Of a DNA stretch of 64,000 bases, positions 54,688 through 64,000 are shown in pieces. The stretch spans positions 310,001 to 374,000 of the forward strand of contig QJPP01001718.1 of NCBI GenBank assembly GCA_003996215.1, given 5' to 3'. The notes beneath the pieces were generated by a model. That model was not told the origin of the DNA. It saw nothing but the letters and a program-made list of their open reading frames with translations, and ran no database searches. Numbering within the stretch: position 1 is the stretch's first letter; every line of letters starts with the position of its first letter. The translations under genes and the position numbers were made by a program. This DNA comes from Jaltomata sinuosa. Its lineage: Eukaryota; Streptophyta; Magnoliopsida; Solanales; Solanaceae.

Positions 54688-55682
54688 GAAATATAAAGAC
54701 CCTCAAGGTCATTTTGAGATTTTTTCTTCTTTCCCCTTTTTAACCCTTTCCATAGCCTTGTATTGATGGTTATGACTTGCGTGGATGGGTGGTACAATTC
54801 TTGAGGTGATCAGATGTGTTTCATGAAAGTTTTAAATTTTGGAGTTTCAGCGGTCCATTCTGAAAGTTGGCTAATTTTTGGTTTTGCTATCAGTTGGTGC
54901 AGTAGTCCTTCTTCGCGTTCATAGGAGGACCACCACAATTGCAAAGTGGCTGCGAAATTGATTCTCCTAATCAAAACCAGGGGATTGCGTTCACGAAGGG
55001 TTGTGGTCCGGGCTGGGTTTGGGATTCTTCATCACAATCGCGATGGGGATCCTGTGATCGTGATCCATACAGATCTGGTCAGATTGTGTTCGCAAAGAGA
55101 AAAGTTACCTGGCAGTTTTTTTATTCCCTCTTTTGAAGCTAGACTTCAAATTTAAATTTTTGGGGATTTTGAGCTCGGATTGGGGAGATTTTTAGAGATT
55201 TTTTTAGGATTATTCGTAGGGGTAAGATTCTAACCTCCCTTTTGATAATTTCCCAATAATTTATAGTTGATTTCATCGAATTACTGCGTATAAAGACATT
55301 TTCTACAAAATTTATGAGAGTTTAAGTTGAAAATTTGAGGTCCGATTTGAGCTCCATTTTTTATATTTTAGTTTGTTATCTTATGGGTAAAATGATATCA
55401 AAAGAATTTTCCAGTTTCGTTGTCGATTTTCGAAAATTGACTTTTTTACTCATATTTTGATGCTAAGATATGGGTATTAATGGACTCGTATTCAAAAAAA
55501 GAAGGTTGTAGTGTGACTGTTGGTGGCTTGCGGTTCGACTTCAAGATATGTTATGACTTACTTTTCTCAAACTTAGCTTTGGTGGCTGTTTAATGTGTAA
55601 AGTATGTTATGCGTTGGGCAAAATATTGTGTTGAAATATTTATTGTGATGATTTTATATTGTGATACCATAAATGGGGTTTT
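54688..55682 (+). repeat. D-type LTR, left part
   Basis: TAAAGACCCTCAAGGTCATT to GGGGTTTT; its first 200 bp match 14650-14890. A patch rich in TCGCGATGG, GATCGTGATCC and TTCGCAAAGAG words (about 54915-55100) is comparable to the palindromic patches of B and C. It is interrupted at 55683 by the A-related LTR. Confidence 0.72.
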
Positions 55683-56119
55683 TGTAACACCCAAGGTGTT
55701 TAAGGGGATGCTTCGTCCCGTGTCTAAGACTTACGAGCCTTAATTAGAGAATTTTATTAACACCGTACATGTTCGAAAATATTTAATCTAAATTAGAATT
55801 TGCTAAAAAGTTATATTTTTATTGCCTTCTTAACATTTCTTGAATATTTATTAGAAAAAATATCTTTAGTTGCGATATATTTGTGTATGTATTTATTTTA
55901 TAAGAGTCTTATAATTTATTAATATTTTAATAGAGATAGTAAGTCTAGTTATGTTGAAAATTCATCATTAGATTATATGAGGTAGGCTCTATTCGAAATG
56001 ATTTTCCATTAATTGTGATATATTTAAAATATTATATTTATTTTATCACGAGCCTACTCAATGTCCGAATGTGTATAAAATGAGATGAAATAAATAAAGG
56101 GGGTTCCCACCTCTAACCC

Positions 56120-56125
56120 CACGTG
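56120..56125. promoter_or_regulatory. Conserved G-box CACGTG in the A-related LTR
   Basis: CACGTG at the position equivalent to the palindrome centre of element A, although the arms have diverged to AACCCCACGTGG. It is 125 bp upstream of the TATA-like box. Confidence 0.5.
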
Positions 56126-56132
56126 GTAAAAT

Positions 56133-56151
56133 GGGGGGGGGGGGGGGGGGG
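56133..56151 (+). repeat. 19-base guanine run
   Basis: Uninterrupted G run directly after the G-box. The corresponding place in element A has GGAGGGAGAGTAC, so the run grew from a short purine tract. Length in the assembly may be inexact. Confidence 0.9.
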
Positions 56152-56250
56152 ACAACAAAATTAAGCACCTATTTAATTGATAAGTGATAAGCATAAAACA
56201 TATGAAGATCACTGTATGTAGCGGGCAAATGGATTTCTGAGTAAATTTAG

Positions 56251-56260
56251 TATATAAAAA
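56251..56260 (+). promoter_or_regulatory. TATA-like box of the A-related LTR
   Basis: TATATAAAAA followed by GCTTCACACATCC, a strong plant-type TATA context. Confidence 0.6.
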
Positions 56261-57477
56261 GCTTCACACATCCTTCACCTAACTAGCTTCTCCACCCTCC
56301 CATTAGTGTATATGTGCATATGTGTATAAGAATTCTCCACCCTCCCATTAGTGAATATGTGCATATGTGTATAAGAATTTCAAGGGTAACCTTTTCTCCT
56401 GGAAACTTACCAACATTTGAGAGTTTGCAGAAACTCATATCTGCACGCTAAGGAAAAGTAGTAGACCATTTTGAAGTAGTACGGTATATTGAGAGAAGAG
56501 CAAAGGATAAATCATTTCCGTCTATTTATTTAAGCCCGGATTCGAAGTACGCAATGATTATTCATTTCTCTTTTGGCATGATTCATTGATTCTAAATATT
56601 TCAAATTTAGCGTATTTTTAAAAAGCTATTTGTAGAGCTTTTGGATAAGTGTGTTGTGTATTCCTATTATGGTGTACTACCGGAGAACTACCCATAGACA
56701 TCTTAATTGGGTTTTTTTTTTATCTTGTGTTATCGTAGTAAGTCTTTCTCGGGAACTCATATTTGCTTTATGCAAATTCTTTATCTAGTTGTGAATAAGA
56801 AAATGTACACTCCGATAGGTTGTGAGTTTACTATTTGCTTGCAAAGTTATGTGTGATTGCCTTTGTAATTATGTGTGTTGGCGTGATTACCTTGCACGAA
56901 ATCTAATTTAGTATGTGTGACCCTTAGGGGAAGAGATTTGTCTAAGTTGAAATTCTTATCGTATAGTTCCTTGGGTCTAGTTGGGAATGATTTTTGAGGC
57001 GTAGACAATGCTCAAAACATAAGAAATGTAATTGGTTATAGCTGCTATAGACTTCGAGTCTAGCGTGCCTCCGTAGAGTCGTTCATAGAAAATTTTGGTT
57101 GGTGTTATCCCTCTAGGAGTCAATGGGAAAAAATTGTTAAGACCATCCCGCTTTTGTCATGATTCCTTAAGAGCTTAAGAATGATACGGCTAGTGGGTTG
57201 TGAACTAGTTGCTCGTAACCATAGTTGATTATGCTAGCAGCCCCAATTAGATAAATTCATCCCCTGTTGGGGCGTGTATTATACTGATAGCGACTCCGTA
57301 CATAGGTACAACTTAGAGATTATTCGTATAGGTAGCTTATATCTATATTGCTTTTCTTTGGGCCATTTGATTATTTGTTGTTGCCCTCGGGGCTGTTACA
57401 GTTAGCTGTAGAGATACGAACAGTGCCTTAGGGGCTATATTCACGTTGCCTAAAGGGCTATTAAGAAGAGTTGAAGC

Positions 57478-57998
57478 CTATGAGGACTTCTCAGCTATTG
57501 GAACACTTCCAGTTAGATCATGCTCCTTAGTCAACTCCTCAGCAGATTGCACAGTCACCTCAACATGCACTTGTGCTATTGGCTTGGTTCCAGCTTTTGG
57601 TGCCATCTTCTTGCTGCAAACATCATCAGAGTGCTCATACATTTTGCAATATTTGCACAAGATGGGTATGAATTCATAGCTCACCTTTTTTTCTAATAAT
57701 ATCTCCTTATCATTGTTGAATGTGACACTTTCAAGCAACTTAGCATCCATCTATACCAACCTCCACCATAAGCCTTGCAAAATTTAGTCCTGCTTTCGTC
57801 TCAGTACTTTGGTCTACCATTAAAGGCTTCCCAATCAAATTACCAATTTTACTTAGCCACTTAGGGCTCCAGTACTTGGAAATCTAATCCTGGGAGCTTT
57901 ATCCAAATTGGAACCATGTGTAATTCCTCTTTAGAGAAGTCCATGTCTAGACTCCAGAGCCTTACAATAAAAGGTTCATTGTCAAAGTAGAATATTCC
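57478..57998 (-). pseudogene. LINE-type ORF1 fragment (DUF4283 plus CCHC knuckle)
   Basis: On the minus strand from 57998: NEPFIVRLWSLDMDFSKEEL, VPIWIKLPGLDF, then after frame breaks MDAKLLESVTFNNDKEILL, VSYEFIPILCKYCKMYEHSDDVC. This is the DUF4283 domain followed by a zinc-knuckle start, the arrangement of the first protein of plant L1-type LINEs and derived proteins. A stop and at least one frameshift separate the two parts. No endonuclease or LINE reverse transcriptase was found nearby, because a B-type LTR begins at 57999. Confidence 0.78.
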
Positions 57999-60311
57999 TA
58001 TCACGACCTAAACCACCACGAGTGACACTCACATTAAATTCTCAGTGAGAGAACTAAAAACCAACCCAACACTTAATCAAAAGATTTGACAACTAAGCAT
58101 TCTTCATTAAGCAAACCAGTAATTTTAGTTTCAAAAGAAACAAATATATCTTGCGGAAATTAAACCCCTAAAATTTGAAAGTCGTAGTACCAAAACTCTC
58201 TACTACATTTCTGAAAGAAGGGGATGCAACCCCAAAAACAAGAATAGTTTATGTCTGAACAATGGACTAGGAATAACTGAAGAATTCATGGTAACCCAAA
58301 AAATGCAGCTCACCCTTGAATTCGGAAATCGCCTGACTCACAGCTAAGATCTCGAAGAAGCCGCAGGAATATGCCCAGTACGAAATAAAATAAGAGCAAG
58401 TGCAATACAGTACACAAGAAACAATGGTGTATCGGTTGGATCATCAGCCAACTTTAAAATACGAAAGGTGAACATATAGTAGTACCATAGTACAACCAGT
58501 CAAACATGAAACAAGCCAAGTCAAATGACTACCAATAACACTCCCACTCAATAACCGTATAAGTCATGTCTAATTCCACAAGTAAATTGACCACATATAA
58601 ATATGTAACATCTTGCAAGTAACCCGTACCATCCCAGGATCCCTAGAACATCATCTATGGCACTTAACATGTAACCCCGATTTACATAAGAAACCACCTT
58701 AGCACGTAAACACACCAACCCAGCCACTCAAGGACCAACATGTATGTCAAGTAGTAATAAATCCCGGTCCTATAAATGAACCAACACATATGAATAAACA
58801 TCAACAAATAGATAAGCCCGGTTCGCTCAAGGAACCAACACGGATGAATAACAAGTAAACTTGTACACACATGCTAAGGGTCTTATAGTTTCCCACTAGT
58901 CATGTCCTGTAGAGGACGAGCTCTTGTTCATGTACTGTACCAGCATAGTACCCAAGCCAATCATGAATAAATTTATATCAGGCGTGGTACCCCAGCCAAC
59001 CAATGAATAATAGAACTGTACCAGGTGTGGTACCTCAGCCAACCAATGTGCATAGGTATCACAACAATCACAATCCCAATGATAACATATAACACTTGTA
59101 AAACCAACAAATTTCCACAACAAACTCATTGTATGTGATTAACACTTAGGACATCATTTAATAATCATTGCCTTTTTCCCTGAACAAGTATTGTGCAAGT
59201 AATACTACTGAGACAATTATTATACACACATAACACAATTTGGGTTACATGTAACCATCACCTATATCAATCCAAGCCTGGAATGCTCTATCGAACCTGA
59301 GCTTTGCCTTTTTTTGCAACCTCGACTTGATTGTGGTCTAAAAATAGAAATGCAAACAATATTTCAACTCATGATCTCAAATAGCACAGATTACAGCCTA
59401 ATAACGAACCCACATACCAAATTCATGATCATTCCACCCATCCTAGGGTCTGCCAAACAATAATTCACCTAAAACTACTAATTCTATGGTTACACTACTG
59501 AATTATGGTAATGAAATCATGAATAAACAACTTATAATCATAACCCAAGGTTTTTATACCCCATAATCCCTCATACACCAGATGTTTCAGCTTAGGTCAA
59601 GCTAAACCCTCCCCAAAGCCTGTAACTAACAATTCTAAGATATAGGAATTAAAGTGTTAGTTTATGGGGATATAAGACTTACCTTAACAAAGAATTCTGG
59701 TGGAAAAACAATGGAAATCACCCCAAATCGCCTCTGCCTCCACCAAAACATTTTTGAGAAATAATGAATGTTTTTGGGAAAGTTTCTACATTAACAATGA
59801 TTAATTCCACTATAGCGACCCAATGCCTCTATAGCGGTATTATCGTAGCAAAAACATCCCGCTCTAATAGAGTTGACCGACTCTGATTTCTGCTACAGTG
59901 GGAATTTCTCCACTATAGAGGTATCGTGGTAGTGGCTTGCCACCCGCTATAGCGGGTGTGGCGAGGCAGAAACTCAGAAAATCTCTCAGTTTTGCCTTGT
60001 TCATAACACACCCTCAAGCCATGACATCCCAGACAAATCCCTTTATGTCAAGTTCGATATTGAGAGTTTTACTCACCCGAATTCACTTTCAAAAAGTCCT
60101 ACAGATTCCTTATCACCTTAGCTAACATAAAAACAAGCTAAGAATTAATAAATTCACCCAATTCCTTCCCGGATTGCGCTAGTCTATACCTTAATAAGAT
60201 TTCATCCAAGACTAGCCTAGCCTAAAAATTTTTAACTTCCATTTTTAGAAAATTTCCAACATCAATTCTCGCACAATTAGCTCACCCATAATGACAGAAA
60301 GGGTCTTTACA
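57999..60311 (-). repeat. B5 3' LTR
   Basis: 2,313 bp. On the plus strand it starts TATCACGACCTAAACC (TGTCA changed to TATCA) and ends GGGTCTTTACA. It contains the reversed conserved box (about 58430-58460), a short reversed GGTACC minisatellite (58925-59045) and a palindromic word patch (59805-59960). Confidence 0.88.
59941..59958. repeat. Perfect 18-bp palindrome around CGCTATAGCG
   Basis: CACCCGCTATAGCGGGTG, the longest version of the B-type palindromic word in the window. Its flanks differ from those of B2 (CTCCGCTATAGCGGAG) yet still pair. Confidence 0.9.
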
Positions 60312-60366
60312 ACAAATACCAATTTATCCATCATTTATCCTTGAATGATCAAACAAGAAAAATAAG

Positions 60367-60938
60367 CTAAGTCAAGAAAGAAGTAGTACCTGAATCCTCA
60401 AACAAGTGAGGGTAATTGTCCTGCATGTCCTTCTCAATTTTCCAAGTGGCTTCTTCAATCGGATGATGCTTCCATTGAACCTTTATCGATCTAATCTCCT
60501 TTTTCTTCAACTTTTGTATATCCCAATCAAGAATGGCAACTGGCTCCTCCTTATATTTAAAATCCTTATCTAGCAAGACAGAATCCCAATTGATGATGTA
60601 ATCCCCATCCCCTTGGTATCTCTTCTGAATGGATACATGGAATATCGTATGGACTCCAAACAAGTTGGGCGATAATGCCAACCTGTATGCTACTATCCCC
60701 ATATCTTTGAGAATCTCAAATGGACCAATATACCAAGGGCTAAGCTTACCCTTCTTTCCAAACCTCATGACCCCTTTCATAGGTGACACCTTCAATAGAA
60801 CCTGTTCACCAACCTAAAATGACATGTCCCTTACCTAGTAGTCTACATACTCCTTTTTCTTGCTCTGGGATGCTAACAATTTGGTTTGGATACCTCTCAC
60901 TTTTTCCTGAGCTTCCTTCACCAAATCAGTGCCCAAAG
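60367..60938 (-). pseudogene. Integrase C-terminus with chromodomain-like tail, B5
   Basis: A clean 142-codon minus-strand frame (60795-60367): MKVSPMKGVMRFGKKGKLSP, WYIGPFEIL, VAYRLALSPNLFGVHTIFHV, then the chromodomain-like tail with YKEEPVAILDW, SIKVQWKHHPIEEATWKIE and YPHLF, and a natural stop. Upstream, SQSKKKEYVDY, a stop and VRDMSF continue the integrase to the insertion point of the solo LTR. It is the best preserved chromodomain-like tail in the window. Confidence 0.9.
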
Positions 60939-62936
60939 TGTCACGCCCCGAGGCTACCCCCTAGACGTAACACGGTGCTTAGTGTCACAAGTGACCCCAA
61001 GTTAACCCATGGCCTGGCATGTCTAGATAATTTCTGATAAAAATTCATCTGTGCAGAAAACTGAAGCATTCACATACATTAGATGGGAAAGAAACCCAAA
61101 CATGTCTGAATATATATAAAGATATATGAAAATGTGTTATGTCTGAAAGTAAACTGAAATACTCAAAAGCTAATTCTAGTCTATGTCTGAAAGCCTCTAA
61201 CTGAAGTGAGTTGCTGGGACAAGCCCCCAGCTAACTCTGAAAGTCTAAAACTAAATTATCAATACCGAAGTAATCAAATCTAACTATAGTCCTTGAATCT
61301 AGGAGGACTCACCACTGAGCTACTGAGTAAGGACCGAAAATCGGGCTAAGCATGGTCTGTATGCTGAGCGCCTGAACCTACATCATAAAATAATGTAGAA
61401 CAAAAGTATGCGTCAGTAATTCGGATGTACCGAGCATGCAAGATATAACCAAAGCTGTAAAAAATGGATATTGATATAGTAGTGTATACTGAAACATGAA
61501 CTGAAGAGTAACTGTATGTAATGACCAAGTAACTGAACATGAATATCATAACATGATGACCTGAACCGAATAACTGAATACATGGTCAATGCAATGATGA
61601 GTCTGACTGTGGGAGCTACTATTAACCGACATAACCCAAGCTGAGCTAGCTGTGGTGTAACCCTGGATGGAAGGGTGTTCATACCTTGCCAAGGGTACAA
61701 ACTAATCTGACGTGGATCCACTAAACTGACATCCGCAAGGGACAAGGGTGTCATGCCTAATCTGACGGGGGACCCCTTTAGAACCTACGGTGGCACCGTA
61801 GTTCTGGGACTTCGGCACTACTAATAAAGGTCTAAACCTAAACTGATGGATGAGCCTTTATCCCTTTGTCCACTCGGTGCTAAGTCTAATCCCAACTAAA
61901 TACTTAAGCACTGAATGCAACTGAAATGCTGAATAGCTCAAATACTGATAATTATCTAATAATGCAATAACATGATACTAAAATTGATAGCATTCTAATT
62001 CTGAAGCATAATTTACTAAATCATCTGCCTAGCAAGTATAAATTATGAGTACTGGAATTAACACATTCTAGGATTTACTGAACTCTGTACATACGACTAA
62101 TCCTAGGTTCCCAAGAAAACATGTAATAATATCATACAAGCAATAAAATCTGAATTGCACTGATTTGATGAAGATTAGGAATCCTAGGTATGAAGAACTA
62201 GTTGAAAAATGGAGAACTAAACTGAGTCTAGGGACTAAATGGGTGAAAGGAACCCACTGATGAAATTCCACATACCTGGAAGAAGATTATACGGTTGAAC
62301 CTTTGGATTTGGGGCTGAGCTTGAAGGAAACCCTCTTTACTTGTTCTTGAGAGGAAACATTTCTTTTCTTGTTTGAAACTGCTGAGTGTAAATTTAGTTT
62401 AGGAGTAATGAGGGAAAAAGAGTAAAAATCCTTTAATTACTCCTAAAACAACTTAGGATCAAAGTTAAAAGAATTGGGTAAAGACAAAAATGCCCCCAAC
62501 TTAAAACAAAATTTGCAGAAAATCCCTCTCCAGATGGGCCGCCTGACGCGTTGAACTTGAGATGGCCCGTCAGCCAAGGCGTTGGAATAGGATAGACTGG
62601 TCTGTCCCTCTGGACAGTTCATACGATGTCTTCCATAACCCATCGCGTCCATGATGGCCGTGGTGATAGCCCATCGGGGCTGAGCAGACTTTGGATGGGG
62701 CTCTGGCAGTTTTCCACGGGCTACCCCATGGCCCGTTGGACCTCTGATGCCAGTGGGGACCCCTCTCTTGATGGAGTTGGATGGTAGAGCTTCTGGGTTT
62801 TCCCACGGGGATCCCGATGGCCGTCATGTCCACGACGCCCATGGGTCAGCCCGTGGGGCTTGTCTGACAAATGATTTTTTTTGAGTTTTTCTGAGTTCTG
62901 GGTTTTAAATGCTGGTTTGAATTCCGAGGTGTTACA
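60939..62936 (-). mobile_element. Solo LTR of family C
   Basis: 1,998 bp; plus strand starts TGTCACGCCCCGAGGC and ends CGAGGTGTTACA, matching inner LTRs 34012-36044 and 41053-43058. Flanks are CAAAG (60934-60938) and CAAAT (62937-62941), a target duplication with one mismatch. It splits B5 integrase. A solo LTR arises when the two LTRs of an element recombine. Palindromic GGCCCGT-type words lie at 62520-62870. Confidence 0.9.
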
Positions 62937-63990
62937 CAAATTCTTCAAATTATCTGCCTCGAACCATCCTATAGGCGATCTTTATCCCCTCCCATAGAGT
63001 GCCTCAAACATTGGCATGTCAATACTGGAGTGATAACTGTTGTTGTATGAGAATTCACACAATGGTAAGAACTGATCCCAATGGCCTCAGAAGTCAATTA
63101 CACATGCCCTCAACATGTCCTCAAGCATCTTAATCATCCTCTCTGACTGTCCAAAGTCTAAGGATAAAAGGTTGTGCGAAAAGTGAGTTGAGTGCCTAAC
63201 TCTTCGTGCAACCTGCCTCATAATTTAGAAGTAAACAGCGTACCTCTGTCTGAAATGATGGAAAGTGGCACCCATACAATCTCACTATCTCCTTAACATA
63301 GATCTTGGGCAACTGCTTAAAAATGTAATCCACCCTAACTACAATAAAATGGGCTGATTTAGTCAGTTTATCCACTATGACCCAAATTGAGTCATACTTT
63401 CCCAAGGTCTTAGGAAGACCCACCACGAAGTCCATAGCCATCCTTTCCCACTTCCATTCAAGAATAGGCATCCCTTGAAGAAAACCCATAGGCCTTTGAT
63501 ATTCGTACTTTACCTGTTGACAATTATGGCAGTTGGACACATATTCCATTATATCCTTCTTCATCCCAAGATACCAATAAAGCTGCCTTAAGTCCTGATA
63601 CATTTTTGTTACACCCGAATGAAAAGAATATCGCAAACCATGAGCTTCAACTAACACATTTTCAACCAATTCACTAACCCGAGGAACACATAACCACCCT
63701 CTAAACCACAACACTCCACATGAATCAAGTGCGACATGTGAAGCCTGACAAGACACCACCTTGTTCTGGAGTTTATTCAGTTCCACATCCTCAAATTGTT
63801 TGGCCTTAATCTTATCCAGAAATGTTGATTTCACCTTAATACGAGCCAACATTCCACCCTTTTTGAAAACCCCAAACTGCATGAACTTAAATGCTAGAGT
63901 TTCGAACTCCCTATCCAAGGGTCTCTTCGACACCCCTAAACAAGCCAAACTACCCACACTCATCGCTTTCCATCTCAATGTGTATGCCAC
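62937..63990 (-). pseudogene. RNase H end and integrase, B5
   Basis: A 264-codon minus-strand frame (63990-63196): AYTLRWKAMSVGSLACL (RNase H-integrase linker), zinc end with EAHGLRYSFHSGVTKMYQDL and SNCHNCQQVKYEYQRP, and the core start MAMDFVVGLPKTLGKYDSIW (first Asp), VDKLTKSAHF. A frameshift near 63265 (after GCHFPS) hides the second Asp; the remaining core, up to the solo LTR at 62936, is readable only in pieces (ALCEF-like, HVEGMCN). The other end lies outside the window. Confidence 0.9.
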
Positions 63991-64000
63991 AACATTGGCC

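Larger units (their letters stand above)
55683..57400 (+). mobile_element. LTR related to family A (probably solo), right edge uncertain
   Basis: Starts TGTAACACCCAAGG. 55735-56125 is collinear with 3190-3580 of element A (AGAATTTTATTAAC, AAAAGTTATATTTTTATTGC, TTTATTTTATAAGAGT, ATTAATATTTTAATAGAGAT). Beyond the TATA-like box it no longer matches A. No primer site or pol follows, so a solo or truncated LTR is likely. I cannot see a clear end; TGTTACA at about 57395 is one candidate. Confidence 0.68.
57999..64000 (-). mobile_element. B5: autonomous-type B chromovirus, reversed, runs off the window
   Basis: Minus-strand element: 3' LTR at 57999-60311, integrase C-terminus and chromodomain (60367-60938), a solo family-C LTR inserted in pol (60939-62936), then integrase core and zinc end, and the end of RNase H (62937-63990). 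Its LTR start, CGTTATGG-like in the complement (TGTCATTATGGGTGA), and the tract GGATAAATGATGGATAAATT before the LTR match LARD B2, so it represents the coding counterpart of B2 and B3. Confidence 0.9.

Noticed and set aside
57478..57750. Host protein-coding gene on the minus strand
   Set aside because: DUF4283 and zinc-knuckle sequence continues upstream only across stops and frameshifts, typical of a LINE remnant.

Overview
The window is a retrotransposon-dominated stretch of a plant nuclear genome, most probably from the nightshade family (Solanaceae). I infer this from a TS/Au-type SINE near 24.4 kb, several large-LTR chromoviruses of the Tekay/Del type, Stowaway and Harbinger elements, and intron-bearing, AT-rich host DNA. 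I see no intact host gene. The only host genes I can support are a DUF538 gene relic, present in two copies, and a small defensin-like gene whose first exon carries a stop codon. No rRNA, tRNA, CRISPR or bacterial-type feature was seen.

Layout, left to right. 214-2946 is a host block holding a DUF538 relic, a Stowaway MITE and simple repeats. It is split at 2946 by a complete chromovirus, element A (2952-13179; LTRs of about 2.97 kb; target duplication AGTAT). It resumes at 13185, and the defensin-like gene follows at 13670-13980. A second copy of the same host block lies at 47258-50583 without element A, so the pre-insertion site can be read directly.

15722-24024 is B2, a complete element with two roughly 3-kb LTRs around about 2 kb of non-coding DNA (a LARD, target duplication CTAAT). 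After some host DNA with a SINE come a reversed B-type LTR fragment (24566-25249) and B3, a second LARD-like element from 25250. The 5' LTR of B3 is split by a 4.27-kb PIF/Harbinger transposon (27983-32248) with a broken transposase gene and a broken Myb/SANT gene. The interior of B3 is broken at 33918 by a family-C chromovirus. The 5' LTR of that element is itself split by a second, oppositely oriented, complete family-C element (34012-43058, target duplication GGAAC). The outer family-C element ends abruptly inside its reverse transcriptase at 47257, where the second host block begins.

That block is cut at 50583 by another B-type LTR (B4), whose right part is fused by deletion to the RNase H-integrase remains of another chromovirus with a D-type LTR. 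The D LTR is interrupted by an LTR related to family A (from 55683). A LINE-type DUF4283/zinc-knuckle fragment follows (57478-57998). A reversed B-type autonomous chromovirus (B5, 57999 to the window end) comes last; its integrase region holds a solo family-C LTR (60939-62936).

How the parts relate. B5 shows what the LARDs B2 and B3 have lost: they share LTR type and tract before the 3' LTR, but only B5 has pol. B2 and B3 still keep the primer binding site and a leader of about 100 nt that is also recognisable in coding element A. The LTR families also share features no coding annotation explains: patches of short GC-rich palindromic words in the first part of the LTR, splice-site-like signals bracketing most of the remaining LTR, and unstable 40-bp minisatellites in type B. 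All coordinates and homologies were read by eye. LTR edges supported by target duplications are firm; edges of degraded pieces are approximate.
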